Under the pieces are notes generated by a model. That model searched no databases. It was not told where the DNA came from and saw only the letters and a program-made list of their open reading frames with translations. The translations under genes and the position numbers were made by a program. Of a stretch of DNA of 64,000 nucleotides, positions 14,201 to 24,880 are shown one piece after another; the stretch's first letter is position 1; each line of letters starts with the position of its first letter. This DNA is from Struthio camelus. Its lineage: Eukaryota > Chordata > Aves > Struthioniformes > Struthionidae. The DNA lies in contig NC_090943.1 in assembly GCF_040807025.1 (NCBI RefSeq), positions 135,791,950 through 135,855,949 of the forward strand, read 5' to 3'.

Positions 14201-17200
14201 GATAAGGAGATCTAAGTGTTGGAGGTAAGAGTTAAGGAGAACTCAAATGGTACAGGCAGTGAATCTTGTTATGCTAGGCTCACTTGGAAAAGGTTTCCAC
14301 AAGTTAGGAGCTTGGTGACTGTTTGCCAAAACTTGCTTTACGAAGTAAACACCATTTTGTGAATTCTATGGCTCCCCCATTGTGGGTATTTATTATTTTT
14401 TTGGTATTTCCAAAAAGAGCACTGTCTCACCCTTTGTAAACCAAGTATATAAGTTATACTTTCATAAATACTTTTGATTGTACTGGAACTTCAGTTTTTT
14501 TTAAACTGTTTTCCAAAACATTTAGGATACTATATAGTACATAAGCTTACCTCCATCATGAGGAATAGGAGTAGGGGCTTCAGACAAGATCGCTGGATTA
14601 GCTGGGTTTGAAGAAAAGGCAGTCTGAGCCTAAGAGCAAGGAAACCTATATGCATTATCTTGTTTAAAAAAAAAATATATATATATACACCTACGAAACC
14701 TTTATTATGAAGCCAGGAGACAAAGTATCTTTTTTTTTTTAAAAATGTTAGTTAGCATTTATCTTGGAGCTCTGAAGTCAACCTTTTTCTTTGAAATAAA
14801 TAACTTCAATGCTACTGCAGCACATCGTATTGATCTACTGAAGTAGTTCAACTACATTCCTCAGAAAAGAGACTACAGTAATGCAGAAAGACTTTACTGT
14901 CAGAGTTCGGGTTTCATTATTAAGTTAGAGAGATCTCCTTAAAAGACACGTTAAACTAGGTTGACAAAACTTTATTAAAAGTGAATTACATTTTATAGTA
15001 TGACCTCTTGCAGAGTGTTTGTAATTTTTTTTTCCTTCAGCTGGGTCACAGGTGTATATCTTTGCAATTGGCAGGGACTATTCATAAGTTCATCTGTCAT
15101 AGTCCCTTATTGCTTGTAAGAATTTTTTTTCCTAGAGAAGTTTCCAAATGCCCAACTTCACAGCAAGCACACTAGGTTTAGAAGTTTGTGCATTTCTTAT
15201 TTACTCACAGTGTAAGAGAAATCATTAAAGTAGGCCTATTTCCTTCCTTTTCACAATATGTCAGCTATCCCCTTTGGGCCCTTACTTATAACCAGTGGAA
15301 AACCTATATCTCACAGGCTTATTAACTGTGATGAAAATAGCTACTCCAGGATCCTTACCATAGTTGAATGGCTCGGGAGGGGCGGGGCAGGAGGGGGGAG
15401 GGAAGAGACCACCACTAAACGCAGAGGTGAAACATTATGCTGAACAGGATACATGAATCACCTAATTCAACACGATGGTCAAAATTACTCAGTGCTTTTA
15501 ACGAAATAACGCTTAAAAATAGTAGACTTAGAGTTCTCTTCTCTCAAGGAAGTTGTTTTTAGAAAGAAGTTTTAGAACAAAAGTGACTCATTATTTACCA
15601 ATATCAAAGGCATTTAGAAGGAAAGCCTCCAGCTTGAATGGTGGACAGCAGAAATAGCTTAGAATATTTAATATGACAAGTCCTTCTAGTTTAACCAGCA
15701 ATTCTTTTAATCTCATTCATTTGTTGTGATTAGAGACTTAATCTCTGCACCCTTCCCCCTCCCACAAAAATTCCATCAGCTGTATTTAAGAAGATGGCAT
15801 CTTTACATTGCACTTACATGGAAGACATAATTTAGCCTTTGCTACCAAAAACCGCATTGCACTGGAACAGTTCCTTGAAATAATGACATTCAGCAACAAC
15901 GTTTTACTTCCTCTCTGTCACAGCTATACCTTCTACACAGCCTAGTTCCTCCTAATAAAGTGAGATGCTGTCACATAGCTGCTCAAGGGCAAGCATTACT
16001 GCCATCATCAAAGCAAAAGAACATCCAAGTCTTTTCACCAGGTATCTGTAACCGAGTGCTCCTGACTTCTCCTTTCTGTCCCACCCCCTGCATGAATCTC
16101 CTTACAGACTGTCTAGCTTGATACCCTGTTTAAGTGGTAGAGCTTCCCTGAAATCCTATATTAAATTTTGACTGGACAGTCTTCTTTAAGTATGACAGCA
16201 AGTATATGTCCAGCATGAAGAATTTTATTGAAAAATGATCTTTGAGATTACAGTATCACTGAGGATAAAACTCAATTAACACAATAATTTGTCCTGCTCC
16301 CTATGAAAACCTCTCAGGGCTTACTCTCATTTGTCTGTGAAAGACCACAACGGAGCTCACAAAGATGTAGCAACATGAACACAAAATTCTGCCCAAGTTA
16401 ATAGGCCCTGCTGAGAGCATGGGCAAAATATACAAGATGAATCCCTGCTCTATAAAGTGACACAACATAAATCTACAGTTTAACGTTTAAAAGACGCAGC
16501 ATCAATACCCTCTTTGCCCTTCATCACGTCTTCATTCAGCAGTAACAAGAGTTTAGTAGAACGACTGCATTTAATATTTTTCATTGTAACATGTGAACAG
16601 TAACAGTTGGTTTTTAAAAGACTGAAAGAGCATATTCTTGGCTCCAGCCTGCTTTTTTAGTTTAGTCAGTGTTACCTGACCACAGTAAGACGACTTTCGA
16701 AAGATAATGCAAGGGAGCTAACACCACCAGCACAGTGCCTACCACTGCCAGACTCCCACCTCACACGTAATAGGTGAGGCTAAGGCACTCTACTGTGGGA
16801 CAGCAAAGAAAGGTTAACAGGCTCTGTTCTGTGCAGTTTGTTTGCTCGCTTCCCAATGACAAGGGAAAGGACAGAAGTAATAGTCCCCTTAAAACCGAGC
16901 ATAACTCATTTTTGTTGTTTAAACAGAGAACGAATCCAGTTTATGATTAAGAGAGTGGAAATCAGGGAACATGCTGAAGAAGTTAAGGGGAGTCCTTTCT
17001 TTCAAGTCAAGTTTCTTGTAGAATTTTTATTCATTAAAGTATCTTTCATTACTTGGTTTGATAAACATTGTTTTTATCCTCATCTTGCCTAATAATAAGG
17101 CTACCAATGCTCTTATGCAAAAAGGTGTTTACACAGATGCAATAACAGAATCACAGAATCACAGAATCGTTTAGGTTGGAAGGGACCTCTGGAGATCATC

Positions 17201-18342
17201 TCGTCCAACCTCCCTGCTCAAGCAGGGTCACCTAGAGCATATTGCCCAGGATCACATCCAGACGGGTTTTGAATATCTCCAGCAAAGGAGACTCCACACC
17301 CCTCTGGGCAACCTGTTCCAATGCTCTGTCACCCTCACAGTGAAGAAGTTTTTTCTCAGGTTCAGATGGAACTTCCTGTGGTTCAGTTTCTGCCCATTGC
17401 CTCTTGTCCTGTTGCTGGGCACCACGGAGAAGAGGCTGGCCTCATCCTCTTGACACTCCCCCTTCAGATACTTGTACACGTTGATGAGATCCCCTCTCAA
17501 TCTTCTCTTCTCCAGGCTGAACAGGCCCAGCTCTCGCAGTCTTTCTTCATAGGAGAGATGCTCCAGCCCTCTAATCATCTTGGTAGCCCTCCGCTGGACT
17601 CTCTCCAGGAGTGCCATGTCTCTCTTGTACTGGGGAGCCCAGAACTGGACACAGTACTCCAGGTGAGGCCTCACCAGGGCTGAATAGAGGGGCAGGATCA
17701 CCTCCCTCGACCTGCTGGCAACACTCTGCCTGAAGTATCTTGTACTGAATACCTGATACCTGAAGTATCTTGAGAGCTGGTCACTATCGTAAAGTAGCCA
17801 AAGGAAAAGTGTGGATTCCCTATGGTGTTAAGAGAGGCAGTACTGGTTTCTGAGCTCAAATTATCATGAAAGCTTTCTGCCACAGGTTTGAACACCAAGA
17901 ACGAGAACCAGCAAGCTTACTAGTTCAGCCAGCGCCTATTCATCACTTCAGAGTTGCCCTATAGCATGAGAAGAGATTATTCACGTTTGTCAGTTAAGAT
18001 CACATAAAAAAAACAAGGCACACGTATCAACACATTAAAGAACTGCCTAAGTTAGCAAAACAAAATGAATATATCCAACAGTGGTGAAATAAGCATCAAC
18101 CATATTATACAAAACCACAGTTTGGTTTCCTTCTTTCAGGGTGCAGCGGCAAAACAAGAATTCCTACCTGCATCAGAAATCCCTCTATGGGATCCCTCCA
18201 ATCCCTCTAACATTCCTCTATGTTAAAAGTCATTAGATCTACTATGGTCATTAAAGCCCATCTCATGAAAGCTTATTACATTTTACCGTACCTGAATAAC
18301 TTTGTCCACCTTCAGATCTTCCAGGGAAGGGTAAAGAGACAT
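8200..18342 (-). CDS. SDCBP: Syntenin-1, complete coding region
   Basis: Tandem-PDZ scaffold that binds syndecans, ALIX and phosphoinositides at the plasma membrane and endosomes and drives exosome formation. Eight coding exons (minus strand order): 18342-18292, 14629-14551, 13274-13165, 12858-12700, 11337-11162, 9950-9779, 9218-9127, 8254-8200. All phases join to give 297 aa, against 298 in human. Residues 1-110 are the flexible N-terminal region with LYPxL ALIX-binding motifs at 3-7, 45-49 and 49-53. PDZ1 is about 112-192 (carboxylate loop KIGLRL). PDZ2 is about 197-272 (loop HVGFIF). The short C-terminal tail ends in PEV. The start is ATG 18342-18340 with A at -3; it gives the [11 protein letters not shown]-terminus known for syntenin-1. 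The stop is TGA at 8202-8200. PDZ2 is nearly identical to the mammalian protein as I recall it. Confidence 0.97.
9127..9218 (-). CDS. SDCBP: SDCBP coding exon, PDZ2 second half
   Basis: 92 nt with acceptor TTCAATAACAG and donor AGAG|GTGGGT. It encodes residues 250-280: [12 protein letters not shown], then VVTITIMP and the start of the C-terminal helix. It leaves in phase 2. Confidence 0.94.
9779..9950 (-). CDS. SDCBP: SDCBP coding exon, PDZ2 first half
   Basis: 172 nt with acceptor CTTTCTCACAG and donor AAG|GTAAAA. It encodes residues 192-249, from the PDZ1-PDZ2 linker through the HVGFIF peptide-binding loop to NGQNVIGLK. It is the most conserved exon of the gene. A G19 run follows its donor by about 30 nt on the transcribed strand. 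Confidence 0.96.
11162..11337 (-). CDS. SDCBP: SDCBP coding exon, core of PDZ1
   Basis: 176 nt with acceptor TTTTCTTTTGTAG and donor CAG|GTAAAA. It encodes residues 134-192, including [19 protein letters not shown] and the alpha-B helix of PDZ1. It leaves in phase 2, splitting an Arg codon. Confidence 0.95.
12700..12858 (-). CDS. SDCBP: SDCBP coding exon, residues 81-133
   Basis: 159 nt, exactly 53 codons, phase 0 on both sides, donor AAT|GTAAGT. It encodes [19 protein letters not shown] and the start of PDZ1 up to LKSVDN. The acceptor is a tandem NAGNAG (TCAGCAG), so use of the distal site would drop Gln81. Confidence 0.94.
13165..13274 (-). CDS. SDCBP: SDCBP coding exon, residues 44-80
   Basis: 110 nt. 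The acceptor is CCCTCCTGTAG. The donor is best placed at GGT|GTAGGT, because only that cut restores phase 0 with the next exon. It encodes the overlapping LYPRL and LYPEL motifs and [11 protein letters not shown]. The neighbouring potential donors (GG|GTGTAG and GTAG|GTACC) would break the frame. Confidence 0.9.
14551..14629 (-). CDS. SDCBP: SDCBP coding exon, residues 18-44
   Basis: 79 nt with acceptor GCTCTTAG and donor GGAG|GTAAGC. It encodes an Ala/Pro-rich part of the N-terminal region ([15 protein letters not shown]). It enters in phase 0 and leaves in phase 1. Confidence 0.94.
14630..18291 (-). other. SDCBP intron 2, contains a CR1 fragment
   Basis: 3.66-kb intron between the first two coding exons. 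Apart from the CR1 at 17146-17735 I see only AT-rich unique sequence and short T/A runs near 14660-14740. Confidence 0.75.
17146..17735 (-). mobile_element. CR1 LINE 3' fragment, relatively young
   Basis: About 590 bp from the 3' end of a CR1 on the minus strand, the same orientation as the host gene SDCBP. An open frame from 17701 down to 17252 encodes the RT C-terminal segment: [38 protein letters not shown], then [14 protein letters not shown]. After NRLPRG an apparent frameshift disrupts the last residues. The 3' end at 17146-17168 carries three perfect ATTCTGTG-type octamers, the hallmark CR1 tail used instead of poly(A). The fragment is better preserved than the 5.6-kb copy and severely 5'-truncated. 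Confidence 0.95.
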
Positions 18343-18357
18343 TTTGATGCAATCTCA
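18292..18357 (-). CDS. SDCBP: SDCBP exon 2, first coding exon
   Basis: Acceptor CTTTTACCTCCAG precedes 18357. Fifteen 5'-UTR bases lead to ATG at 18342. It codes residues 1-17, including the first LYPSL motif, and ends in phase 0 at donor CAG|GTACGG. The CDS part is 18342-18292. Confidence 0.95.
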
Positions 18358-21300
18358 CTGGAGGTAAAAGGAGAAAAAGAAAAGCAAACAAACAAAAAGG
18401 TCAGATGCATTTACTCAGTATTGCAACTTAAAAAAAAAAAAAAAGACACAAAGCATTAAATTAGCAATTTGTGAAATCCTCAGCTGATCCGTGTCCTGCA
18501 AGTCTTAGGACTACAAATACCCAGCACTGTAGATAAAGCCTATTATAGAAAAGCTGTTGTGGATAACAGATTAAAGAGGTAGTCTTGATGGAGTTTATTT
18601 ACTACACTCAGTGTTGTCAAGGCTTAGATCTCAACTATGAAGAAAGCCTATACAGGTGAACTGTGTTCCAACAGAAGTAACGCAAAGAAAAACTTCAAGA
18701 AGCCAGAATGCAACGACGATGAGGTGTAACAGGAAATCTCATCATACCCCTCCTTGTAAGCAGAGGGGTATTTTGTATACAACTGTGGAAGCTTTCATAC
18801 TGTCATCCAAACTTTCTAAACATTTGCATGGGTTCTGAAGTTTCATTAAGTTAATAAAGACAACTGGCTTCCAGTATCCATCTGTACCATACAAGTTTTA
18901 GAAAGAAACCATAAACCAGCCAGACTCAGCCAGTGGAGAGTTTCAAAATACAAGGAGACTTCAGCCTGGCTTTCATGTGATGCTGGGAAAGTCCTGTGGC
19001 AACACAACAGGAAGTGGGGGAGAACACCCCGCACAACTTCACGTGATCCTCTAAGGCACCAAACTGACACTCAGTTCTGCTAGGGCTAACTAACCGAAGC
19101 TTTGGAAACTATTTTCATGAACTCCCTCCCTCACATTCTTGCTGAGGTCAACAGAAGAGCAATTCATTGCACAAGAGCAATAAAACGTTTCATCTCACAC
19201 TAGCAAACATTTAAGTTTGAGGGGGAAAAATTGAAGAAGACAAAAGACAGTTTTTGCAAGTTAGATGAGGTACTGAGAATGAAGTTAACAGCAGCCCTAT
19301 TAAAGGCTTCCAGTTTTGGGATTAATTTTGTCACTCAATGACTAGTTTATAGATCCTTATTTGCATAACAATTTAGAAATAACTCCAGACTGAAAGTGAC
19401 TACTATATAAATTTGTGAGCTTATCTACGCATAGCTAATCAGTTTTTTTTCCATGAACTTATGCCTAACGCAACACTGCAGTTAATACAGTAGACATTTC
19501 TTCTCATCATACTAAGGTCATCAACAACATTTCCACTTGTTCAGCAAACTGACAGCTCCAGTATCATGTCAGACTGCAATCAGAACATGAAAAAGTGCCA
19601 AAAATCTGACAGAGATACTGATTTGATAAACTGTGCACACATGGCCTGTTATGCTGTACGAGCTAATCGTGACTGATGCCTTTGTCAAACTGTTGAAACT
19701 AAACCAAACACAAAGAGCTTCCAGGTCTCAACTATAAATTAAGCACTCGCTTTAAACTGTTTTTTGGTTTTGTTTTTTTTTTTTTTTTAATTCTGTTTTA
19801 AGCCAGCGTTGACATGAAACGGTCACTTGTTTTGACTCATCCAAAACAGATAACAGCAAGTGCAAGCCCAAGTCCAATGAAACCGTCACTCGGGTAAGCA
19901 GTCCTCCAGACTTGGCATTCTGCTGCCGCTATCTCTAAAACCATCCACAACACCAGACACACAATTACTTCTAAGCTACATCTGTGCTAGCAAATTTAAA
20001 CTACAGGTTCAAGCACTGACACAGTCTTTCAAAATTAGCATAGTCCCTGGCACTGCGAAGGCTTGCTCCCCACGGATGGCAAAGTCACCCTGCTTTAGGG
20101 TGATGAGGGAAGGGAAGGGAAAGAGTTCTGCTCAGAGTGAGCTAACGACTTCATATGCTAGGCAGAGAACAGCACAAGGTCTGTTGAGTTGTGGTCCCAG
20201 TTTCCACAATCTAGTTACATCTCCTCCTCCATCAGCTTTAATTTTTCCTCCACGTGCCACTTTCACTCCACACTGCGATTCCTGGTCATGTTTGTCACAG
20301 AGGGCCATATCTTTTTCTAATTTACCAAGAGGAGCGTGGTACTTCCTGTAGGAGAGCACTACCAAAGCTAAACCTGCATTTGTTCTCTGATCATTTAAGA
20401 AAATATTCCAGGAGTTTATCCTGCTGTTTTACAGTCATATAGGCCACCTTGTCTCCTCTGCTGGAAGTTCGCAAAATACAAGCATTCGTCAACATTACTG
20501 AGGAGCTGCTCTTAGCTTCCTGGCTATAATCTTAATGGTTACTATAAGTGAGTTTCTAAATAAATAGCTAGAATAACTGTCACCACTGTAATTACATTTA
20601 GTGAGTATGTATCTTTGTTGCTTTTATGTCAAAAAGGAGTATTTTCCATTTCTGCACCAGCAGTTTTAACACTTAACTTCCTTTAGCTAATTACAGGTCA
20701 CATACGTATTTAAGACGACAAAAAACAGTGTATTTAGTTTAGAATGTAACCATTTGATAGCCATTTTCACCATAAGAGACCACCAGTAATCTTGGGAACA
20801 ATCTGTCTATGACTTGTACCTCATGTTATCCACAGTATAAATAAGAGTTTAAACAGACCCTGAAACAGCCTTAGACAGAAGCTAGCAAAGGGAGCTACCA
20901 CAAAAAAGGAGTCATTAGCTTCCTTTCCTCTCAAAAATCTACAGTTATTTGCCTTGATCTATAGAATCATTTGCTTTGATCATTCATACACTCCTAAATC
21001 TTGTAAAGAACACACGTAGTAACCTAGAAAGCGTAGAAAAGCAGAAGTGAAAACAGAAAAGAGTGGAGCAGAAAGGATGGAGTCTTAATTCAGCTAGCAA
21101 TCCCACAAAACTCTTCCGCAAAGCCTTCTCCACTTTTCTGTGCATCTTTGGCTTGGAAATGCTGCTACGCAGCAGTAAGCACTTCTGACTAAGTAGGTCT
21201 TATTTACTAAAGGAGAGTAACCAATCACCGGCCTGAGGAACCCATGGAAATACAGCACTCGTGATATCCTTACGCTATCAGCAGGAAGTTTTAGAGGCAG

Positions 21301-22628
21301 AAGTAATCTCTAACACAACAAAGTGGCATAGCTGGAAGCAGACAGGCTTTCAGACGCATTTTCCAGGTCTGAAATGACAAAGCTAAATGCAGTTTAAGAA
21401 CCGAACTTTGAGGCTGACCAGCATGTAGCAACTGCCATCTCTGAAAGGAGCAGCAGCCAGCAGGACTTGGGGGAAAGGGGGGGGGGGGGGCCCACGGGGA
21501 GAAGGAGGCATTTTATGTGTTTTATGACTATGGTATATGGAGAAATTACTGCAGGCTGTAAAACTGGTACCTCTATTAAGCACTGGCTTTGACTTCCAGA
21601 ATAGCTAGAAACCAATGAACTATAAATTCATCTTTAAAGGAGAGACAGGACAAAACAGCCTGAAGGTCAGGCAGAGTACATCAGGAATAGGGCAGATTGT
21701 CTTGCAAGACATGTTCTCCACGAACAACCGAGGTTTGTTTGTTTTTCCCCCCCTTCTGATACATGTCTGATTAGCTTTAGAGCAGTGGCTCTCATTTTGC
21801 ACTTAGCCCCAAAATCTGCTGCCTCCACTTCCAACCCGAAGAAAGGCTCCCCAGAAAGACATCCATTCCACCCCCAAAACAATACTAAATCGGTCTAAAA
21901 AGAAGGCGTTACAAGCACCTACAAACCTTCCCACGAACGCACTGGAGCTAGCGGAGAGAGAAAGGTCTTACAAGGAGCCTGAACGAGGAGCCAGAAACCA
22001 CCCCCCAAAAACGAGCCTGGCTCGTAACAAAGAATCAAAACCACCCCTGGAGCCTGATTCACAGGCCGCCCGAAGCCAGAGCGGGCCAGCACACACGCAG
22101 CCGGTTCGCTCTTGGCTTTCAGCGCCGGCAGGACGAGCGGGGGCGCTTCTAACGCGGCGGCGGCGCAGCAACAGGCGGCGGCGGCTCCCTCCGAGCCGGG
22201 CCGCGGCGGAGGCCGCCCCGGCCGCGGCGCGACATGGCGGTGCGGCGGCGCCCCGCCGCTGAGGTGGCGAGGGGAGGGGAGAGGGGAAGGGACGCGCCGC
22301 TTCCACAGGCGGAAAAACGAAATCGCTTCTCGGCTCTCGGCAGAGCCGACTCTCCCCGGCGGCGCCGGTGGTCCGAGGCGGCCGCGCTGCCCCCCGCCCA
22401 GCCCCTCCACGGCGTCGCCATGGTGCCGGCGGCGCCGCTTCGCCTCCGGCGGGAGCCGTTAGCGCTGCTGCCGCCGCCGCCGCGAGCCCCCACCCGCCCC
22501 CGCGGCCGGCCGGGCCGAGCCGAGGCGAAACGGCGCCGCCCCGGGCCCCGCACACACAGGGCAACCGGGGTGGGGAGAGGGGGAAGAAGTCCGGTGGCGG
22601 TCGCAGGCCGACAGCCCCCTCCTCTTAC
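18358..22628 (-). other. SDCBP intron 1
   Basis: 4.27-kb first intron between the non-coding exon and the start-codon exon. The proximal 500 bp belong to the CpG island. The rest is AT-rich, with T16 near 19774, G14 at 21477-21490 and no recognised element. Many short ORFs in the GC-rich end are compositional. Confidence 0.7.
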
Positions 22629-22960
22629 CTCAACCCAGGCCGTTCGCGGAGGGACCTCAACGCACGGAGGGAGAGCGGCGGCGGTGGCAAGAGCAGCAGA
22701 TCCCGGCGTCGCCGCTATGAGGGGCGAGGGGGCGGTGGAAAAACTGGGCCGGCACCGCGCATGCTCCGGCGGCGGGAGCCCATGACACGGCGGCAGGGCG
22801 GGGCCGGGCGGAGCCCGGGGGCAGCGGGCGGCCGGGCCGGGCCGGGCGGAGCCGGGGGGCAGCGGCCGCTGACGCTGACGCGGGTCAGGGCGGCCGGGTC
22901 GCGGCTGGACTGCGGGGCTGCCCCGAGAGACGGGCTCGGGCTGCCGCCTTTCCTATCAAT
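22060..22960. promoter_or_regulatory. SDCBP: CpG island promoter of SDCBP
   Basis: About 900 bp of very GC-rich, CpG-dense DNA in an otherwise AT-rich window. It has no TATA box near the inferred start. It contains GC boxes (GGGGGCGGTGG at 22728-22738, GGGCGGGGCC at 22796-22805), an NRF-1-like GCGCATGC at 22757-22764, and an ATGGCGG YY1-like motif near 22234. Short CGG runs occur at 22154-22187 and 22468-22483. This is the usual housekeeping promoter structure, consistent with broad syntenin expression. Individual factor sites are inferred. Confidence 0.85.
22629..22760 (-). other. SDCBP: SDCBP non-coding exon 1 (5' UTR)
   Basis: A consensus donor GGGTTGAG|GTAAGAGG on the minus strand sits in the CpG island, with the exon beginning at 22629 and no ATG in frame with the CDS. 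Mammalian SDCBP also has an untranslated first exon. The upper (5') border is a guess: CpG-island promoters start at dispersed sites, probably between 22700 and 22790. Confidence 0.6.
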
Positions 22961-22964
22961 TCCC

Positions 22965-24720
22965 CCCCCCCCCTTTTTTTTTAAATAAAATGTATTCTAT
23001 ATGCTTTATATCATTACTGATTGTTTGGGGTTAGTCCTTGCTTTTTTTTTTTTTTTTACTTTTTTTCCTCCTCTTTGTATATTTACAGCTTTCAGCGGTG
23101 CAGAGGGCCCTGCGCTCTCGTCGCCTCAGGTGCGGCTTAGCACCCTACCTCGGCCTTCTCCGACCGGGAGACAAGGCACGTCTCTTAGGGGAACACCCTA
23201 GAGAAATCACGATTTAAAATACACTAGTTACAGGAAAATTCCACTACAAACTAGGAGAGTGGCTCTTATACTTGACTACTGTAGTTATTGCGCTTTTACC
23301 TTATTTGTAGCGTTAACTTCTCCAGCATCAATTGGCAGTCTTCTAGATCCTTCTTTGCAAGACTACCTGTGGTCAAAAAGTTTGTTCCGCATGGCGGGAA
23401 CTATTCTGATCACCCCAGAGTTTCCCCTGGGGTAGGAAACGGCAGGGTTCGGGGAGCTGGTCGGACCGTACGCTGGCCCTGAGGAAGCAGCTCTTGCTCT
23501 GGCTTCCAGGCTCTTTCCCCTGTCCTGCAGCTCCCAACTGACCCCGAGCCACTTCCAACCACTGCCCAGTGCTTTTGCAGGGCAGTTCAACTCACTGATG
23601 CAGCAGAAATTGAATCCCCGAAAGACGTGAATGTTTTTCCTCTGGGCTAGTGAGCTAAGCTGGCAACGAAAGGATCCCACAAGCTCTGGTGCCAGGGCAG
23701 GGGAAGGGAGGGTGTTGCTGGAAACAGGAGAAAAGAGGAGGAAGAGGAAGGAAAGGGAAGGTCCCTCTCTTTTAAACAGCAGCAAGCTGTTACGTCATTT
23801 TCCACTGCCTAGGAAATTACAACTGTATTTAAACAGATTTTGTTATAATACATATTTTTCAGCCCTCCTAAGCTTTTTGGATCTCTCCCGTTGTCAGCAT
23901 CTTTGGTGAGCATCACAGGGCTGCATCGTGTTCTGGCAGCAGTCACAGCAGCGCTGAATTTGGAGATACAGCCTCTGTCCAACCACTCAGAAGGTTTCTG
24001 GTTTTATATCGAATTATTAGCCAGGTCTGCCACCTTCCTAAGTACCTTAACCTTTGACTACTGAGTCATGCAACTACAGATCACTAGATATATTTATAAG
24101 TGCAATTTCGGGCCTACAGTATGAGTTCACAAAAATTCTGTTAGGTACCTTTTGGGCAGGGAGAGAGAGAGGGAGGGAATCTAGCTCTGGCTTAATAGGG
24201 ACAGATAATTATTGCTTTTGTAGTGCTAAATTTTCTCTGTAGTCAAAAATGATTTTTAATATAAATGAAAGACTTAAAAGTGTGTATGCTCAGAATGAGA
24301 GTGTAGCTTTTCATCCCACGGTGAGCTCGGTGGGGGTGAAGCCCTGTGCCCAGCCTGGGTAGTGGTGGTCATCAAGAGCATGGTAGTGTCCGTAAAGCAT
24401 GGAAATAGCAGACGTGTGATTGACTGAAGCACTTAACACGACTGTGCATTGTCCACATGGCGCAACCCTGCTGAACATTGGTGCTGACAGCTGAGGGGCA
24501 ACATCTTATTTCATTTTGACTTCGAATGCCCTTCTTGTTCCAGAGGCACTGCTCCTTTCTCCAGAAAGCTAGGTTTTTATTTGCCTTTTGCTGCATTACT
24601 TTATCCCTTGTCATGATCTTTTGAGACATTCACTATCAAGGTAGCAGCATTTGTCTGTAGATGTCAGACCTGCGTTGTCAATGCACATGTCTTGATTTTA
24701 CCCAAGAGGCTGTAATAGAA
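22965..24720. other. Intergenic flank upstream of SDCBP
   Basis: Begins with a C12-T9 tract at 22962-22982 and T-rich runs at 23042-23067. The first 500 bp remain moderately GC-rich and may belong to the promoter region. No protein gene is recognised. A splice-acceptor-like stretch at 23089 is discussed under findings. Confidence 0.5.
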
Positions 24721-24880
24721 CATGCTTTTATATATATTTTATGTTTATATGTTTATTTATTTATAATATATATAATATATATTCTATGTAATTTTATATA
24801 ACATATTATCTATATCTCAAATATATTTATGAATAAATATATATAAGAATAAATATATATAACATTTATATTTTATTTAT
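24721..24880. repeat. AT-rich low-complexity block
   Basis: About 160 bp almost purely A/T, built from TATATA, TTTATA and AATAAATATATA words. Many short self-complementary stretches could extrude or pause polymerases. No coding content. Confidence 0.8.

Larger units (their letters stand above)
8255..14550 (-). other. SDCBP introns between the six 3'-most coding exons
   Basis: GT-AG introns at 8255-9126, 9219-9778, 9951-11161, 11338-12699, 12859-13164 and 13275-14550. They hold low-complexity tracts: C19 with CA repeats at 9728-9756, A16-A17 near 12664-12680, and a tandem copy of an 18-19-bp unit at 12529-12566. I see no nested gene or mobile element in them. Confidence 0.75.

Noticed and set aside
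21919-22988. Many long ORFs on both strands in the GC-rich region (up to about 206 codons)
   Set aside because: They are Arg/Ala/Gly/Pro-rich, overlap in all frames and arise because CpG islands lack AT-rich stop codons. The region is explained by the SDCBP promoter.
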